The notes under the pieces: model-generated | Databases searched by the model: none | What the model was told of the DNA's origin: nothing | Seen by the model: the letters and a program-made list of their open reading frames with translations, nothing else | Program-made: the position numbers and the translations under genes | Assembly (NCBI RefSeq): GCF_023208015.1 | Contig: NZ_CP051627.1 | Span: forward strand, 2,861,501-2,925,500 | Length of the DNA: 64,000 bases | From: Thermobifida alba | GTDB lineage: Bacteria; Actinomycetota; Actinomycetes; Streptosporangiales; Streptosporangiaceae | Direction of reading: 5' to 3' | Shown here: piece after piece, positions 50,082 through 61,393 of the stretch | Layout: the number at the start of each line of letters is the position of its first letter | Position numbering within the stretch: the stretch's first letter is position 1

Positions 50082-50698
50082 GCGAGATGGTGAGCCGCGA
50101 GGAGGGGGCCCGCCTCGCCTGGGAGGAGCTGTCCGACCCGGCCTACCAGGAGGCCCGCCCGTCCCTGCTGGAACGCTTCCTCGCCTGGCTGGACGAGCTG
50201 CTGGGCGGCCTGCTGGGGGAGGCCCAGGCGGTGCTGCCCGGCGGCTGGTGGACCCTGGGGGCGCTGCTGGTGCTCCTCCTCCTGCTGGTCGCGGCACTCG
50301 TCTGGTACCTGCGTCCCGGCGGCGGCTCCCGCCGCGCCGCCGTGCTCGACCCCGCCGAAACGCTGACCGCCGACGGCCACCGCGCCCGGGCCGAGCAGCA
50401 CGCCGCGCGGGGCGCCTACGCCGAGGCGATCCGGGAGCGGCTGCGCGCGATCGCCCGCGACCTGGAGGACCGCGCCGTGCTCACCCCGCGCGTGGGGCGC
50501 ACCGCCACCGAACTGGCGGCCGAGACCTCCGCGGTGCTGCCGGACCTGCGCGCCGAACTGCACCGGGCCGCGACCCTGTTCAACGACGTCTGGTACGGCG
50601 ACCGCGAGGCCACCTCCGGGGGCTACGGTCTGCTGTGCGCGCTGGACGGCACGCTGCGCACCGCCGTGCCCCCGACGACCGCGGAGCCCGCCCGATGA
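50078..50698 (+). CDS. DUF4129 domain membrane protein, 206 aa
   Basis: One membrane helix (about 61-83, WWTLGALLVLLLLLVAALVWYL) separates an N-terminal helical part from the DUF4129 domain (about 105-200: YAEAIRERLRAIARDLEDR, RTATELAAE, FNDVWYGDREATSGGY). This domain is regularly found with MoxR/DUF58 clusters and transglutaminase-like proteins. The start is either TTG 50078 (7 bases after GGGGGAG, preferred) or ATG 50087. It overlaps both neighbours. Confidence 0.85.
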   Translation: MSEMVSREEGARLAWEELSDPAYQEARPSLLERFLAWLDELLGGLLGEAQAVLPGGWWTLGALLVLLLLLVAALVWYLRPGGGSRRAAVLDPAETLTADGHRARAEQHAARGAYAEAIRERLRAIARDLEDRAVLTPRVGRTATELAAETSAVLPDLRAELHRAATLFNDVWYGDREATSGGYGLLCALDGTLRTAVPPTTAEPAR

Positions 50699-51842
50699 CC
50701 ACCGCCCCCTCCTCCGCGTTCTCCGCGGGCCCCCGCGAACTGTGGCGGCGGGCGCGCGGACCGCTCGCGTTCCTCCTCGTCGCCGTGGGAATCGCCACGG
50801 TCCTGGCATGGGGCGCCCAGCCGACGCCCTCGGGCGAGCTCGACCCCGAGGCCGTCACCCCCGAGGGCTCCCGCGCCCTGGCGCAACTTCTGCGGGAGCG
50901 CGGCGCCGAGGTCACGGTCGCCCGCACCACCGACGAGGCAGCCGGCGCGGCCGGACCGGACACGGTGCTGCTGGTCGTGCACAGCGACGAACTGCTGCCC
51001 GAGGACGTCGAGCGGGTCACCGCACTGCCCGGCGACCTGCTGCTGGTGAGGCCCTCCCGGGAGCTGCTCGACGCGGCCGCGCCCGGGGTGGAGCCGGCCG
51101 GGTCGCCCGGCTTCGCGGAGCCGCTCGCCCCCCGCTGCCCGCTGCGGGCCGCCACCCTGGCCGGAAGCGCCGAACTCGGTGAGGAGCTGTACGAGGGCGG
51201 CTCGGTCGCCTGCTACCCGGCCGAGGAGGGCCACGCCCTGGTCCGGGTGGACGCGGGGGGACGCACCGTCACGGTGCTGGGCTCCCGGACCCCGCTGCGC
51301 AACGACTCCCTCGGGTCGGAGGGCAACGCCGCGCTGCTGTTGAACCTGCTCGCCGGACGGGACGTGGTGTGGTTCGTCCCCGACCCCGCGGCCGCGCAGT
51401 CCCCCGCGCCGCAGAGCCTGCTGCACCCGGGCTTCGTCCGGTCCCTGCCCGTGCTGTTGGCCGCGTTCGCGCTGCTGGCGTTCTGGCAGGGCCGGCGGCT
51501 GGGCCCCCTGGTGGCCGAACGGCTGCCGGTGGTGGTGCGCGCCTCGGAGACCACGGAGGGACGGGCCCGGCTGTACGCGTCCCGACGCGCCCGGGACCGC
51601 GCCGCGGCCGCGCTGCGGTCCGGCCTGGTCGACCGGCTCCGTCCCGGTCTGGGGCTCGGCCCCGACGCCGCCCCCGACGCGGTCGTGGCGGCCGTCTCCG
51701 CACGCTGCGCGCGCTCCCCCCAGCAGGTGCGTGCCCTGCTGTACGGCGGACCGACCGACGCCGACCCCTTCGTCCACGACGACGCGGGACTGGTCCGGCT
51801 CGCCGACGAACTCGATCGACTCGAAAGAGAGGTAAGGCAGTC

Positions 51843-51846
<4 letters not shown>
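50695..51846 (+). CDS. DUF4350 domain membrane protein, 383 aa
   Basis: A helix at about 24-42 (LAFLLVAVGIATVLAWG), then a DUF4350/GATase-like domain (about 50-245) with PEGSRALAQLLRERGAEV and TVLLVVHSDELLPED, then a second helix (about 257-275), and a C-terminal cytosolic helical part. Known only as a partner in MoxR-DUF58 operons. ATG 50695 overlaps the upstream stop (ATGA); its own stop overlaps the moxR start. Confidence 0.85.
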
Positions 51847-52826
<980 letters not shown>

Positions 52827-52864
52827 CGGCCCGTCGGGCGGACACAACCAGAGAGGGTGTGGTC

Positions 52865-54166
52865 ATGGCTGTCACCGGTCGCGCGGTGTTCCTGGCGTTC
52901 GTCGGGGTGGCGGTGGCGTTCGTCGCCGCGCCCGCGGGAGCCTGGGTGCCCTGGGCGGTCCTGGGCCTGCTGCTGGCGGCCCTGCTGACGGATCTCGCGT
53001 TGGCCGCGAACTCCCGGGCGGTGCGTCTGGAGCACGGCGGTGACACCTCGGTGCGGCTGGGTGAGCGTGCCGAGGTGTGGCTGTCGGTGGCCAACCCGGG
53101 ACGGCGTACGCTGCGCGCCACGGTGCGCGACGCCTGGCGGCCCTCCGCCGGGGCCGCGCCGCGCGCCCACGACCTGGTGCTCCCCGCCGGGGGGCGGCGG
53201 CTGGTGCGGACGACGCTGACGCCGAGCAGGCGCGGCGACCAGCACAGCGCGCACGTCACGGTGCGCTCCCACGGGCCGCTGCGGCTGGCGGCGCGCCAGT
53301 CCTCGCACACGGTGCCGTGGACCGTCCGGGTCCTCCCGCCGTTTCGCAGCCGGCGGCACCTGCCGGGCAAGCTGGCGAAGCTGCAGGAGCTGGAGGGGCA
53401 GCACCGCGCGATGATCCGGGGCCGGGGCAGCGAGTTCGACTCGCTGCGCGAGTACGTGCCCGGCGACGACGTGCGCTCCATCGACTGGCGGGCCACCGCG
53501 CGCCGGGAGACGGTCGTGGTGCGCACCTGGCGGCCGGAACGGGACCGCCGCATCCTGCTGGTGCTGGACACCAGCCGCACCTCGGCCGGGCGGGTGGACG
53601 ACCTGCCCCGGCTGGAGCACTCGATGGACGCGGCGCTGCTGCTGACCGCGCTGGCCGCGAAGGCCGGGGACCGGGTGGACTTCCTCGCCTACGACCGGCG
53701 GGTGCGTGCCCGGGTGCGGTCGGAGGGGCGCGGCAGCACCCTGCCCGCGATCGTCTCGGCGATGGCGCCGCTGGAACCGGAACTGGTGGAGGTGGACGCC
53801 GCCGGGATGGTCTCGGCGATCCTGGCCGGCCAGCGCCGCAGCCGCCAGCTGGTGGTGCTGCTCACCGACCTCAACGCCGCCGCGCTGGAGGCGGGCCTGC
53901 TGCCCCGGCTGGCCTCGTTGACCGCCCGCCACCTGGTGCTCGTGGCGGCCGTGGCCGATCCGCACGTCGCCCGGCTGGCCGCGGAGCGCGGAGACGCCCA
54001 GTCCGTGTACCGTGCCGCCGCCGCGCAGCGCACCATCGTGGAGCGCCGCCGCGTCACCGCAGAGCTGCGCCGCCGCGGCGTGGAGGTCGTCGAGGCCGCC
54101 GCGGGGGACCTCGCCCCGGCTCTGGCCGACGCCTACATCGCGTTGAAGGCCCAGGGCCGGCTGTGA
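52865..54166 (+). CDS. DUF58 domain protein, 433 aa
   Basis: Two N-terminal helices (about 7-48) anchor it to the membrane. The DUF58 hallmark GSEFDSLREYVPGDDVRSIDWRATAR lies at about 195-220 (split here by reading only: GSEFDSLREYVPGDD then VRSIDWRATAR). A VWA-like fold follows (RRILLVLDTSRTSAG with a partial MIDAS DxSxTS). It is the usual partner of MoxR. Start ATG 52865 follows GAGAGGG. Last gene of the operon. Confidence 0.92.
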   Translation: MAVTGRAVFLAFVGVAVAFVAAPAGAWVPWAVLGLLLAALLTDLALAANSRAVRLEHGGDTSVRLGERAEVWLSVANPGRRTLRATVRDAWRPSAGAAPRAHDLVLPAGGRRLVRTTLTPSRRGDQHSAHVTVRSHGPLRLAARQSSHTVPWTVRVLPPFRSRRHLPGKLAKLQELEGQHRAMIRGRGSEFDSLREYVPGDDVRSIDWRATARRETVVVRTWRPERDRRILLVLDTSRTSAGRVDDLPRLEHSMDAALLLTALAAKAGDRVDFLAYDRRVRARVRSEGRGSTLPAIVSAMAPLEPELVEVDAAGMVSAILAGQRRSRQLVVLLTDLNAAALEAGLLPRLASLTARHLVLVAAVADPHVARLAAERGDAQSVYRAAAAQRTIVERRRVTAELRRRGVEVVEAAAGDLAPALADAYIALKAQGRL

Positions 54167-54269
54167 GCGCTCTGCCCCTGCCCCGGCCCCTCCCGCGGCC
54201 GCCGGGGGACTCCCCCGGGCCTTTCCGGGCGGGCCCGGCACTTCCCGCGCCGGCGGGACGGGACGGGGG

Positions 54270-55265
54270 TCACCCCGCCACCGCGACCGTCTGCGGGGCG
54301 TCGGCGATGTCGCCGGTCTCGCCCTCGCGGGCGGCCCGGCGCCCCAGGGTGAACACGTAGAGCAGGAACAGGGCCTCGGCGACCACGCCGATGCCGATGC
54401 GCAGCCAGGTGACGTGGACCCAGCCGGTCACGAAGCCCTCGATGAGGCCGGAGACGAACAGCACCACCACCAGGCCCAGGGCCACGCCCATCGCGGCCCG
54501 CGCCTCCTGGCCCAGGGCCTGGGCGCGGGTGCGGTGGCCGGGGGCGAGGAAGGCCCAGCCGACCCGGATGCCGACCCCGCCCGCGACGAACACCGCGGTC
54601 AGCTCCAGCAGGCCGTGCGGCAGGATCAGCCCGAAGAAGACGTCGGTCTTGCCGTGGGCGGCCATCAGCCCGCCCGCCACCCCCAGGTTGACGGAGTTGA
54701 GCAGCAGGACGTAGACGGCGGGCAGGCACAGGAACGCGCCGAAGACGATGGACTGCGCCGCCACCCAGGCGTTGTTGGTCCACACCAGGGCCGCGAACGA
54801 CGCGCCCGGGTGCTCCACGTAGTAGTTGGCGAAGTCGTGTTCGACGTAGGCCCTGATCTCCTCGGGGGTGCCCACGGCCGCCTGCACCTCGGGGTTGGCG
54901 GCGATCCAGAGGCCCACGGCGAAGGCCACCAGCACGTTGACCGCCGTGGCCGTCAGCCACCACCAGCGCAGCCGGTACAGGGCGGCGGGGAAGGAGCGGG
55001 TGAAGAACCGGCCGAGGTCGCGCCAGGATCCCGCGTGGGCGCCGGTGATGACTGCGCGGGCACGCGCCACCAGGCCCGACAGCCACCCGGCCAGGGCCGG
55101 GTCGTGGCCCGCCGAGCGCAGCACCGACAGGTCGGTGGCGACGCGCTGGTACAGCTCGACCAGTTCGTCGACCTCCTCCCCGGTGAGGCGGCGGTGGCGG
55201 CGCACCAGTGTCCGCAGCCTCTCCCAGGAGGGACGGCGCTCGGTGATGAAGAGGTCGAGATCCAC
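54270..55265 (-). CDS. Stage II sporulation protein M-like membrane protein, 331 aa
   Basis: SpoIIM/DUF95 family. The N-terminal soluble part (1-100) is followed by about five or six membrane helices; family pattern VGLWIAANPEV, NNAWVAAQSIVFGAFLCLPAVYVLLLNSVNLGVAGGLMA and LPHGLLELTAVFVAGGVGIRVGWAFLAPG. In Bacillus SpoIIM takes part in septal peptidoglycan degradation; in actinobacteria the gene travels with RDD, MoxR and DUF58 genes, as here. Convergent with DUF58, divergent from the RDD gene. Confidence 0.88.
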   Translation of the reverse strand: MDLDLFITERRPSWERLRTLVRRHRRLTGEEVDELVELYQRVATDLSVLRSAGHDPALAGWLSGLVARARAVITGAHAGSWRDLGRFFTRSFPAALYRLRWWWLTATAVNVLVAFAVGLWIAANPEVQAAVGTPEEIRAYVEHDFANYYVEHPGASFAALVWTNNAWVAAQSIVFGAFLCLPAVYVLLLNSVNLGVAGGLMAAHGKTDVFFGLILPHGLLELTAVFVAGGVGIRVGWAFLAPGHRTRAQALGQEARAAMGVALGLVVVLFVSGLIEGFVTGWVHVTWLRIGIGVVAEALFLLYVFTLGRRAAREGETGDIADAPQTVAVAG

Positions 55266-55422
55266 GCCTCGACTCTACTCACCTTCCGGGCCGCCGGTTT
55301 CCCCCTGCCGTCCGGGCGCCTCCGGCCCCCCGGCGACCTGAGAGACTGGGAACAGGTCACGGGGGCGGCACGGCGCGCCCCGCCTCCGGTGGCCCGCCAG
55401 GCTTCCCACGGCGCGTGAGGAG

Positions 55423-56223
55423 ATGACGGTGTCGCACAGTGCAGGGCACGGTGGACCGGCCTTCCTGGTGACGGGTGACGCGGTCGCCCTCGACCTGCGC
55501 CCCGCCGGGTTCGCCAACCGCGCGGTGGCTCTCTTCATCGACTTCCTCGTCCAGCTCGTCTCCCTGGTCGCGGTGTCCCTGACCGTCGCGCTGCTGACCG
55601 ACGGGAACCTGGACGGGGCGCTGCCCGTGGCCGTCGAGCTGACGCTCGTCGTGCTGATCGTCGTCGGCTATCCGGTGGCATTCGAGACCCTCAGCCGGGG
55701 CCGCAGCCTCGGCAAGCTCGCCCTGGGGCTGCGGGTGGTCGGCGTCGACGGGTCGCCGGTGCGGTTCCGGCAGTCGCTGGCCCGGGCGCTGTCCGGGATC
55801 GTGGAGTTCTGGCTGACCAGCGGTCTGGTCGCGTTGACCAGTTCACTGCTGAACCGGCAGGGCCGCCGGGTCGGCGACTTCCTGGCGGGCACGCTCGTGG
55901 TGCAGGAGCGCACCGGTCACCGCCCCGCCGCGGTCGTGGAGATGCCGCCGCCCATGACGGGCTGGGCCCGCGTGGCCGAACTGTCCCGGCTGCCCGCCGA
56001 CGTCGCCACGACGGTCCACCAGTACCTGACGCGCTACACCGCCTTCGACGCCCGGACCCGCTACGAGATGGGCCTCTGGCTGGCCGACGCCGTCTCCCGG
56101 TACGTGGCCCCGCCGCCGCCCCCGCAGGCCAGTCCGCCCGAGTTCCTGGCCGCGGTGCTGGCCGAACGCCGTCGGCGCGAGGAGGAGCGGCTCGCCCGGC
56201 TCCAGGCTCCCCACCAGGACTGA
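55423..56223 (+). CDS. RDD family membrane protein, 266 aa
   Basis: RDD hallmark residues occur in PAGFANRAVALFIDFLVQ (Arg and Asp of helix 1) and RGRSLGKLALGLRVVGVDG. Three to four membrane helices within residues 25-160, then a cytosolic tail of about 100 residues, Pro-rich near 228-233 and charged at the end. Possibly an exchanger or assembly factor; the role is unknown. It has GAGGAG before the start and is divergent from spoIIM. Confidence 0.88.
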   Translation: MTVSHSAGHGGPAFLVTGDAVALDLRPAGFANRAVALFIDFLVQLVSLVAVSLTVALLTDGNLDGALPVAVELTLVVLIVVGYPVAFETLSRGRSLGKLALGLRVVGVDGSPVRFRQSLARALSGIVEFWLTSGLVALTSSLLNRQGRRVGDFLAGTLVVQERTGHRPAAVVEMPPPMTGWARVAELSRLPADVATTVHQYLTRYTAFDARTRYEMGLWLADAVSRYVAPPPPPQASPPEFLAAVLAERRRREEERLARLQAPHQD

Positions 56224-56291
56224 CCCCTTCCGGCGTGCAGGAGTAGCGCCCCTCCGGCCTGGGCAGAGGCTGTCCGGTGGAGGTGGTGACG

Positions 56292-57044
56292 ATGCCGCTG
56301 TGGGCGGAAGCGGGAGGGTGGGGGCTGCTGGCGGGCAGCTCCCTGGTGCTCGGGGCCGCGGCCGGCTGGTGGGTCCGGGTTCCCGCGCCGGTCGTCGCGG
56401 GGGTCATGGCCTTCGGCGCGGGGGTGCTCGTCTCAGCGATGGCGTTCGAGCTCGTCGACGAGGCGGAGCGCTCCGGCGGCCTCGCCCCGACGGTGCTCGG
56501 CTTCCTCGTGGGCGCGGTCTGCTACGTGGCGGCCAACGCGCTCCTCGCCCGGCGGGGCGCCCAGCACCGCAAGCGGTCCGGCGGGCGGCAGCCGTCCGAG
56601 GCCCAGGCGCAGGGCAGTGGGCTCGCCATCGCCGTCGGCGCGCTGCTCGACGGGGTGCCCGAATCGGTGGTGCTGGGCCTGTCCCTGTTCGACGGCGGGA
56701 TCGGGACGACGGTGCTCGCCGCGGTCTTCGTCTCCAACTTTCCCGAGGGGCTGTCGAGCTCCGTCGGCATGCGGAGAGCGGGCCGGAGCGCGGGCTACGT
56801 CTTCGGGGTGTGGGGCGGCATCGCCGTCGTCAGCGGCCTGGCCGCCCTCGTCGGCAACCTGGTGCTCGACGACGCGTCACCGGGCATGGTCGCGGCCATC
56901 ACCGCCGTCGCGGCCGGCGCGATCCTGACGATGATCGCCGACACCATGATCCCGGAGGCGTTCGAGCGCACCCACGTCCTCACCGGACTCATCACGGCCG
57001 TCGGCTTCCTCTTCGCCTTCGTCCTCGACCGGGTCGGCGGGTGA
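56292..57044 (+). CDS. ZIP-family metal permease, 250 aa
   Basis: About eight membrane helices. The metal-path motifs are LLDGVPESVVLGL (helix 4, with the polar Asp/Glu) and FVSNFPEGLSSSVGM (helix 5, SN..PEG), typical of ZIP transporters for Zn or other divalent metals. A His/Lys/Arg-rich cytosolic loop lies at about 93-108. Start ATG 56292 is chosen because GGAGGTGG sits 6-13 bases upstream; a GTG at 56277 would place this site inside the gene. Confidence 0.85.
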   Translation: MPLWAEAGGWGLLAGSSLVLGAAAGWWVRVPAPVVAGVMAFGAGVLVSAMAFELVDEAERSGGLAPTVLGFLVGAVCYVAANALLARRGAQHRKRSGGRQPSEAQAQGSGLAIAVGALLDGVPESVVLGLSLFDGGIGTTVLAAVFVSNFPEGLSSSVGMRRAGRSAGYVFGVWGGIAVVSGLAALVGNLVLDDASPGMVAAITAVAAGAILTMIADTMIPEAFERTHVLTGLITAVGFLFAFVLDRVGG

Positions 57045-57051
57045 GGGCGGC

Positions 57052-57088
57052 GGCCGGCGCCGTGCGGGCACCCCGCACGGCGCCGGCC
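57052..57088. terminator. Bidirectional terminator
   Basis: 17-bp perfect arms (57052-57068 with 57072-57088) and a CAC loop between convergent genes. Confidence 0.7.
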
Positions 57089-57098
57089 CGGCAGCGGG

Positions 57099-58535
<1,437 letters not shown>

Positions 58536-58766
58536 GTGTCTTAACTCCAGTCCTGAAGGATGCCGCTCAGCAGTCTACGAGTGCGCGGGGCGGGCGGGCA
58601 GCGGACGGCGGCGCGGGCGCTTCCACTGCGGCACCGGGCTTCCGCTTCCAGCCGACCACGGCCGCACGCCGGGGCGCATCCCTGATTGGCGGGATTTCTC
58701 CCTCCTCGGGCCGTCGGTCCGCATCGGTGAGGTTTTGCCGGTTCCCAACGGGTAACGGTGTGTCAT

Positions 58767-60017
58767 GTGAGTGCGCCTAGCGACCTTGAACCGGCCCCGG
58801 ACCGCCTCCCGCACGACCTCCGGGTGCGGCTCGCCGAACTGGACCGGCTGCGTGAGGTGTGGATCGGGAGCCAGGGGCGACGCCCCGGCCACCAGTGGTC
58901 CGCCCACCGGGCCCGCCTGTTGCGCCGGCACATCCTGGAACTGCGCGCCCTGCGGGGGCGCCTCCCCGTCCCCGCGGAGGCCGCCGAGCGGTTGGCGCAC
59001 GACGGCTTCGACAGCGACGACTCGCTGGCTCCGGCGGTCCGGGAACGGCTGGACGAGGAGGAGCGGACGCTCACCTCCCTCGCCGAGGCGTGCCGGACCG
59101 GGGACGACCGGTCCGCGGCCTACCTCGACGGAGTCGCGCGCTCCCTCACCGGGCGTTCCGTCCCCGGTCTGGGGGAGCGCCTGGCGGCCTGCCTGGCCGA
59201 GGCCACGGCGGTGTGGACCCACCCGGTCGTCCGTGCCGCCCTGGTCTACCTGTGCGCCGAACGGGCGCTGCCGGAGGACGGCGGCGCCGAGCCGCCCGCG
59301 CCGGGGACCGATCCGCTGCCGTGGGCCGTGGCCTCGCTGGCGCTCCTGCGCGCCAACCACCCGCCGCTGATCGCCGACCACCGGCCGGTCTCGGTACGGC
59401 TGCCCCGGCAGCGCGCCCCGCAGCCGCAGGAGCGGCTCGTCCAACTGGTCCGGCTCTTCGCCGAACTGCAGATCGCCGTCATGCGCGGAGAGCTGAGCTG
59501 GGCCGCGTCCGACACCGGGGAGCCCGTCGAGCACGGTCAGACGCTGGCGCGCGCCGTGTACCGGAGACTGCTGGAGTACCTGCGCCGGCGCGCCCCCGCG
59601 CTGGCGATGCTGCTGCGGGAACTCGACCCGGCCAGCAGGGTGCGGGTGACCTCCGGGGACGCCGCCGACGTGGGGGAGCACCGGTCCCGGATGGACCGGG
59701 CCGCCGACCGCGCGCTGCTCGCCCGCGGCGGCCCGTCCTGGTGGGTCTGCCTGGAGGCCGACTGCACCGACAGCACGCTGCGGCTGCTGCTCACCGTGCG
59801 GGGGGTCGGCGCCCCCGCGACCGGTGTGCTCGCGGTCACCGCCGACGCCCTGGTGGACTCCCCCGGCGGTGTCGAGGACGCACTCGACCTGGCCCCGACC
59901 GACTGTGTGACTCTTCTCTCCTCCGACAGCGTCGACGAGCGGTGGCCCGAGGTGGCGGCGCTGGCCGACGAGTCGATCTCCCGTGCGGTCAACCGGCTGA
60001 CCTCGGTGATGGCGTGA
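58767..60017 (+). CDS. Uncharacterised helical protein, 416 aa
   Basis: I do not recognise a family. An N-terminal coiled helix region (VRLAELDRLREVWIGSQ, RARLLRRHILELRALRGRL), a middle helical domain (about 110-290, with RLVQLVRLFAELQIAVMRGELSW), and a C-terminal mixed domain (about 310-416, SWWVCLEADCTDSTLRLLLTVRGVG) that looks like a small alpha/beta fold. No signal, no membrane helix. Start uncertain: GTG 58767 (MSAPSDLEPAP) preferred, GTG 58758 possible; ribosome-binding site weak. Codon bias is strong. Divergent from ahcY, convergent with the kinase. Confidence 0.7.
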   Translation: MSAPSDLEPAPDRLPHDLRVRLAELDRLREVWIGSQGRRPGHQWSAHRARLLRRHILELRALRGRLPVPAEAAERLAHDGFDSDDSLAPAVRERLDEEERTLTSLAEACRTGDDRSAAYLDGVARSLTGRSVPGLGERLAACLAEATAVWTHPVVRAALVYLCAERALPEDGGAEPPAPGTDPLPWAVASLALLRANHPPLIADHRPVSVRLPRQRAPQPQERLVQLVRLFAELQIAVMRGELSWAASDTGEPVEHGQTLARAVYRRLLEYLRRRAPALAMLLRELDPASRVRVTSGDAADVGEHRSRMDRAADRALLARGGPSWWVCLEADCTDSTLRLLLTVRGVGAPATGVLAVTADALVDSPGGVEDALDLAPTDCVTLLSSDSVDERWPEVAALADESISRAVNRLTSVMA

Positions 60018-60045
60018 GCCGCAGCGTCTGCGGAGGCCGGACGGT

Positions 60046-60079
60046 CCCCCGGCCGGGACCGGACGGTCCCGGCCGGGGG
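60046..60079. terminator. Bidirectional terminator
   Basis: 15-bp perfect arms (60046-60060 with 60065-60079) and a GGAC loop between convergent genes. Confidence 0.7.
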
Positions 60080-60095
60080 CGGGCGGAGGGCCGGC

Positions 60096-61364
60096 TCAGC
60101 CCTGCGCGATCGCCGTCAGCAGCAGGATCAGCAGCAGCACGATGATCGTGACGATCACGGCGGGCAGCACCCACCCCTGCGCCAGCACCGGGTCGTCCGC
60201 CCGCTGGTTCTGCGACTGCCCCAGAGGGGCGCGGTAGCCCTGGTTGGGGGCGTTGAGCGGGGGGTGCTGCGACATGGTGGGGGGCAGACCGCCCGTCAGG
60301 TTCGGAGGCATGCCCCCGGTCATGGTGGGGTTGTGCATCGGCCGTGGGGGCTGGGTGTAGCCGGGGGACTGCTGCGGACCGGTGTGCGGCGGCGCGGGCG
60401 GCCCGGGGCGCAACTGGTGAGGGAAGGGGGTCTGCGGGCCGCTCGCGCTCGGCGGACGGACCGGGTACTGCGGTCCGCTCGGAGCCGTCGGGCCGACCGC
60501 CCGCTGCTCGCCCTCGGCGACCGCCTGCGAGGTGGGGACGCTCGCCTCGTCCACGGTGTCGTGGCCGAGCAGCCGCATCAGCAGCTGCTTGGCGGTGGGC
60601 CGCCGGTCGGGGTCCTTGTCGAGGCACTCGGCGACGATCTCCCGCAGCTGCTCGGGCACCTCGCTGATGTCCGGAGGCGCGCTGACCACCCGGTGCACCA
60701 CCGCCGGGACGCTGTCGGCCCCGAAAGGCGCGTTCCCGGTGGAGGCGAACGCCATGACGCACCCCCAGGCGAACACGTCCACCTTGTCGGTGATGTTCTT
60801 GCCCGCGATCTGCTCCGGCGCCATGTAGGACGGGGTGCCGACGATCGAGTTGGTGACCGTCGCGGTGCTGTCGGTGACCCGGGCGATGCCGAAGTCGATC
60901 ACCCGGGGGCCGTCGGGCCCCAGCAGCACGTTGCCGGGTTTGAAGTCGCGGTGCACGATCCCCGCCTGGTGGATGGCGACCAGCGCGGTGGCCGTCGAGA
61001 TGGCCAGGCGCTGCAGGGCCGCCCCTTTGCGGGGCCCCTCCTTGGACACCGCCTCCTGCAGGTCCGGTCCCTCCACGTACTCGCTGACCACGTACGGGGG
61101 TTCGGCGTCGAGGTTGGCCTCATGGATCGCGGCGGTGCAGAAGGAGGCCACCTTCTGTGCGGCCCGAACCTCCTTCTCGAACCGTTTGCGCAGGTCAGCG
61201 TCCTGCGACCACTGTTCGTTGAGCACCTTGACCGCGTATTTCTGTCCCTCGGAGTCGCGAGCAAGGTAGACGATTCCCTGGCCCCCGCGCCCCAGGCGTC
61301 CAATCACGCTGTACTGACCGAACGAGGTGGGGTCGTTCGGCTGCAGCGATTCGGGACCGGGCAT
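60096..61364 (-). CDS. Ser/Thr protein kinase (PknB/Hanks type), 422 aa
   Basis: Kinase domain at about 15-270: Gly loop GRLGRGGQGIVYLA, catalytic Lys in YAVKVL, HRDFKPGNVLL, DFG in VIDFGIARV, and the APE motif in YMAPEQIAG. A Pro/Gly/Gln-rich linker follows (about 290-390). One membrane helix at about 396-418 ends the protein with only a few residues outside, so there is no extracellular sensor. Start ATG 61364 has GGAGGAG 5 bases upstream. It is 29 bp after the SIS gene, last in the manB run. Confidence 0.93.
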   Translation of the reverse strand: MPGPESLQPNDPTSFGQYSVIGRLGRGGQGIVYLARDSEGQKYAVKVLNEQWSQDADLRKRFEKEVRAAQKVASFCTAAIHEANLDAEPPYVVSEYVEGPDLQEAVSKEGPRKGAALQRLAISTATALVAIHQAGIVHRDFKPGNVLLGPDGPRVIDFGIARVTDSTATVTNSIVGTPSYMAPEQIAGKNITDKVDVFAWGCVMAFASTGNAPFGADSVPAVVHRVVSAPPDISEVPEQLREIVAECLDKDPDRRPTAKQLLMRLLGHDTVDEASVPTSQAVAEGEQRAVGPTAPSGPQYPVRPPSASGPQTPFPHQLRPGPPAPPHTGPQQSPGYTQPPRPMHNPTMTGGMPPNLTGGLPPTMSQHPPLNAPNQGYRAPLGQSQNQRADDPVLAQGWVLPAVIVTIIVLLLILLLTAIAQG

Positions 61365-61393
61365 CGATCTCCTCCAGAACGGTCGTGGCGTCG

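Noticed and set aside
58536-58766. SAH riboswitch upstream of ahcY
   Set aside because: CCGAGGAG occurs on the minus strand, but the rest of the conserved SAH-binding core is not found at the right spacing.
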